Assembly (NCBI GenBank): GCA_030429235.1
Contig: JAUIDB010000033.1
Location: forward strand, 1 to 41,155
DNA length: 41,155 nt
Source: Thermoanaerobaculia bacterium
Lineage (GTDB): Bacteria > Acidobacteriota > Thermoanaerobaculia > Multivoradales > JAIOJS01
Direction: 5' to 3'
Every line of letters starts with the position of its first letter. Position 1 is the first letter of the stretch. Below the pieces are notes generated by a model, which made no database searches, was not told where the DNA came from, and saw only the letters and a program-made list of their open reading frames with translations. Shown piece by piece: positions 40,509 to 41,155 of this stretch. A program made the position numbers and the translations under genes.

Positions 40509-41155
40509 CTACTGCGGGCCGGCGTCGCGCTGGATCATGTCGCCGCTGGCGAGGTCGAAGGTGACGATCAGCCTGTTGCCCGACTGGATCGTGATCGGAG
40601 TCTCGATCGCCGGCTGGTCGGGGCCCAGGTCCGCCACGACGCGCAACGTGTGTTGACCCGGCTTGAGTCGTCTCCCGCGGACCGGACTCGGTCCCAGCAG
40701 GGTCTGGCCCAGGTAGACGTAGCCCTTTTGTGGTGAGCTGAGCTTGGGCTGCACGTCGAGCAGCCCCGGCGGGGCGATCGGGATCGAGACCGAGTGGGTG
40801 CCGTCGGAAGTCACTTCGACGCTGCGCTGAGCGCTGTCGCTGTAACCCTCGAGGTCGAGGCGGAAGCGCAACGTGTAGATCCCCGGAGCGAGTTCGAGCT
40901 GTCGGCCCCGGTCCAGGGTGTAGGTCTGGTCGCCGATCCCGACCGCGAAGGCGAAGGGTTTTCCTTTCCCGAGGCGCTCCACATGGTCCAGGCCAGCCAC
41001 GCGTTGGACCTGAAGATTATGGCAGCCCCTTACCAGGATGTCTCGACGGCGCGCCTTCTGCCACGTGACGGGTGCTACTGGTATCTCCACCAGGGGCCGG
41101 TCGAAGCCACCCTCTTGCCGCTCAGAACCATCGACGGGCGACCGATCTGCGCTGC
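40509..41155 (-). CDS. PEGA-like beta-sandwich protein (5' end outside window)
   Basis: The frame is open to the right edge of the window (no stop between 41090 and 41155), so at least 215 C-terminal residues are visible and the start is missing; the GTG at 41090 is only an internal candidate. The C-terminal ~75 residues, from GLLDVQPKLSSPQKGYVYLG through PVRGRRLKPGQHTLRVVADL, have the PEGA-domain pattern. A second similar sandwich precedes it (LELAPGIYTLRFRLDLEGY). PEGA domains usually sit on the envelope side of surface proteins or serine/threonine kinases; which applies is hidden by the truncation. It lies upstream of the TPR-PDZ gene. Confidence 0.7.
   Translation of the reverse strand, partial: SADRSPVDGSERQEGGFDRPLVEIPVAPVTWQKARRRDILVRGCHNLQVQRVAGLDHVERLGKGKPFAFAVGIGDQTYTLDRGRQLELAPGIYTLRFRLDLEGYSDSAQRSVEVTSDGTHSVSIPIAPPGLLDVQPKLSSPQKGYVYLGQTLLGPSPVRGRRLKPGQHTLRVVADLGPDQPAIETPITIQSGNRLIVTFDLASGDMIQRDAGPQ

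Noticed and set aside
1-41155. CRISPR arrays, tRNA/rRNA genes, insertion sequences, att sites, origin
   Set aside because: No spaced direct repeats, tRNA-like TTCRA arms with acceptor stems, transposase genes, terminal repeats or DnaA-box clusters were seen by eye; a covariance-model search would be decisive.

Overview
The window is GC-rich, densely packed chromosomal DNA from a Gram-negative (diderm) bacterium. LpxB and an MsbA-type flippase point to lipid A, and there are several lipoproteins, an outer-membrane-like protein and parvulin-type periplasmic folding proteins. The mixture of a CRTAC1-like FG-GAP/UnbV protein, TPR lipoproteins, a sulfatase-fold/TPR fusion, a DUF11 protein with an IPTL-CTERM-like tail and a DUF6677-like membrane protein is typical of Acidobacteriota, perhaps a Thermoanaerobaculia-like lineage. 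That placement is inference from gene content; no rRNA or tRNA gene was seen.

Layout, left to right. (1) 1-6667, plus strand: the 3' part of recG, a small membrane protein, then trpS, scpA, scpB, an RluB-type pseudouridine synthase and cmk. (2) 6692-15488: a divergent accessory locus. On the minus strand a TPR lipoprotein is followed by an FG-GAP/UnbV protein; on the plus strand a sulfatase-fold/TPR protein is followed by two large double-parvulin lipoproteins. Within each arm the genes overlap by 4 nt. (3) 15489-17457: a 505-nt gene-free stretch, a strong terminator and a secreted DUF11 protein with a C-terminal sorting tail. (4) 17458-21469: a B12-binding radical SAM enzyme resembling hopanoid C-3 methylase, leucine dehydrogenase and epoxyqueuosine reductase. 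(5) 21584-24103: rpsA with a textbook sigma-70 promoter, an HU/IHF gene and a terminator. (6) 24142-28666: DUF6677-like gene, 63-aa membrane protein, lpxB, msbA and yicC. (7) 28693-31803: gmk, rpoZ, coaBC and a family-4-type uracil-DNA glycosylase. (8) 31804-36569, minus strand: CPBP protease, ThrE-like exporter, phosphoglycerate mutase and an outer-membrane-like protein. (9) 36643-41155: an alpha/beta hydrolase and a GT2 glycosyltransferase on plus; a TPR-PDZ protein and a truncated PEGA-like protein on minus.

Two themes stand out. First, the 6.7-15.5 kb locus looks like an uncharacterised cell-envelope system: a surface-type beta-propeller protein, two TPR proteins, a sulfatase-fold enzyme whose nucleophile position is Thr rather than Cys/Ser, and two tandem SurA/PpiC-like lipoproteins. 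Second, at least five and perhaps seven genes have a -10-like hexamer ending only 6-9 nt before the start codon, with no room for a ribosome-binding site. This suggests leaderless transcripts. Ten 4-nt ATGA/GTGA overlaps show that translational coupling is also common.
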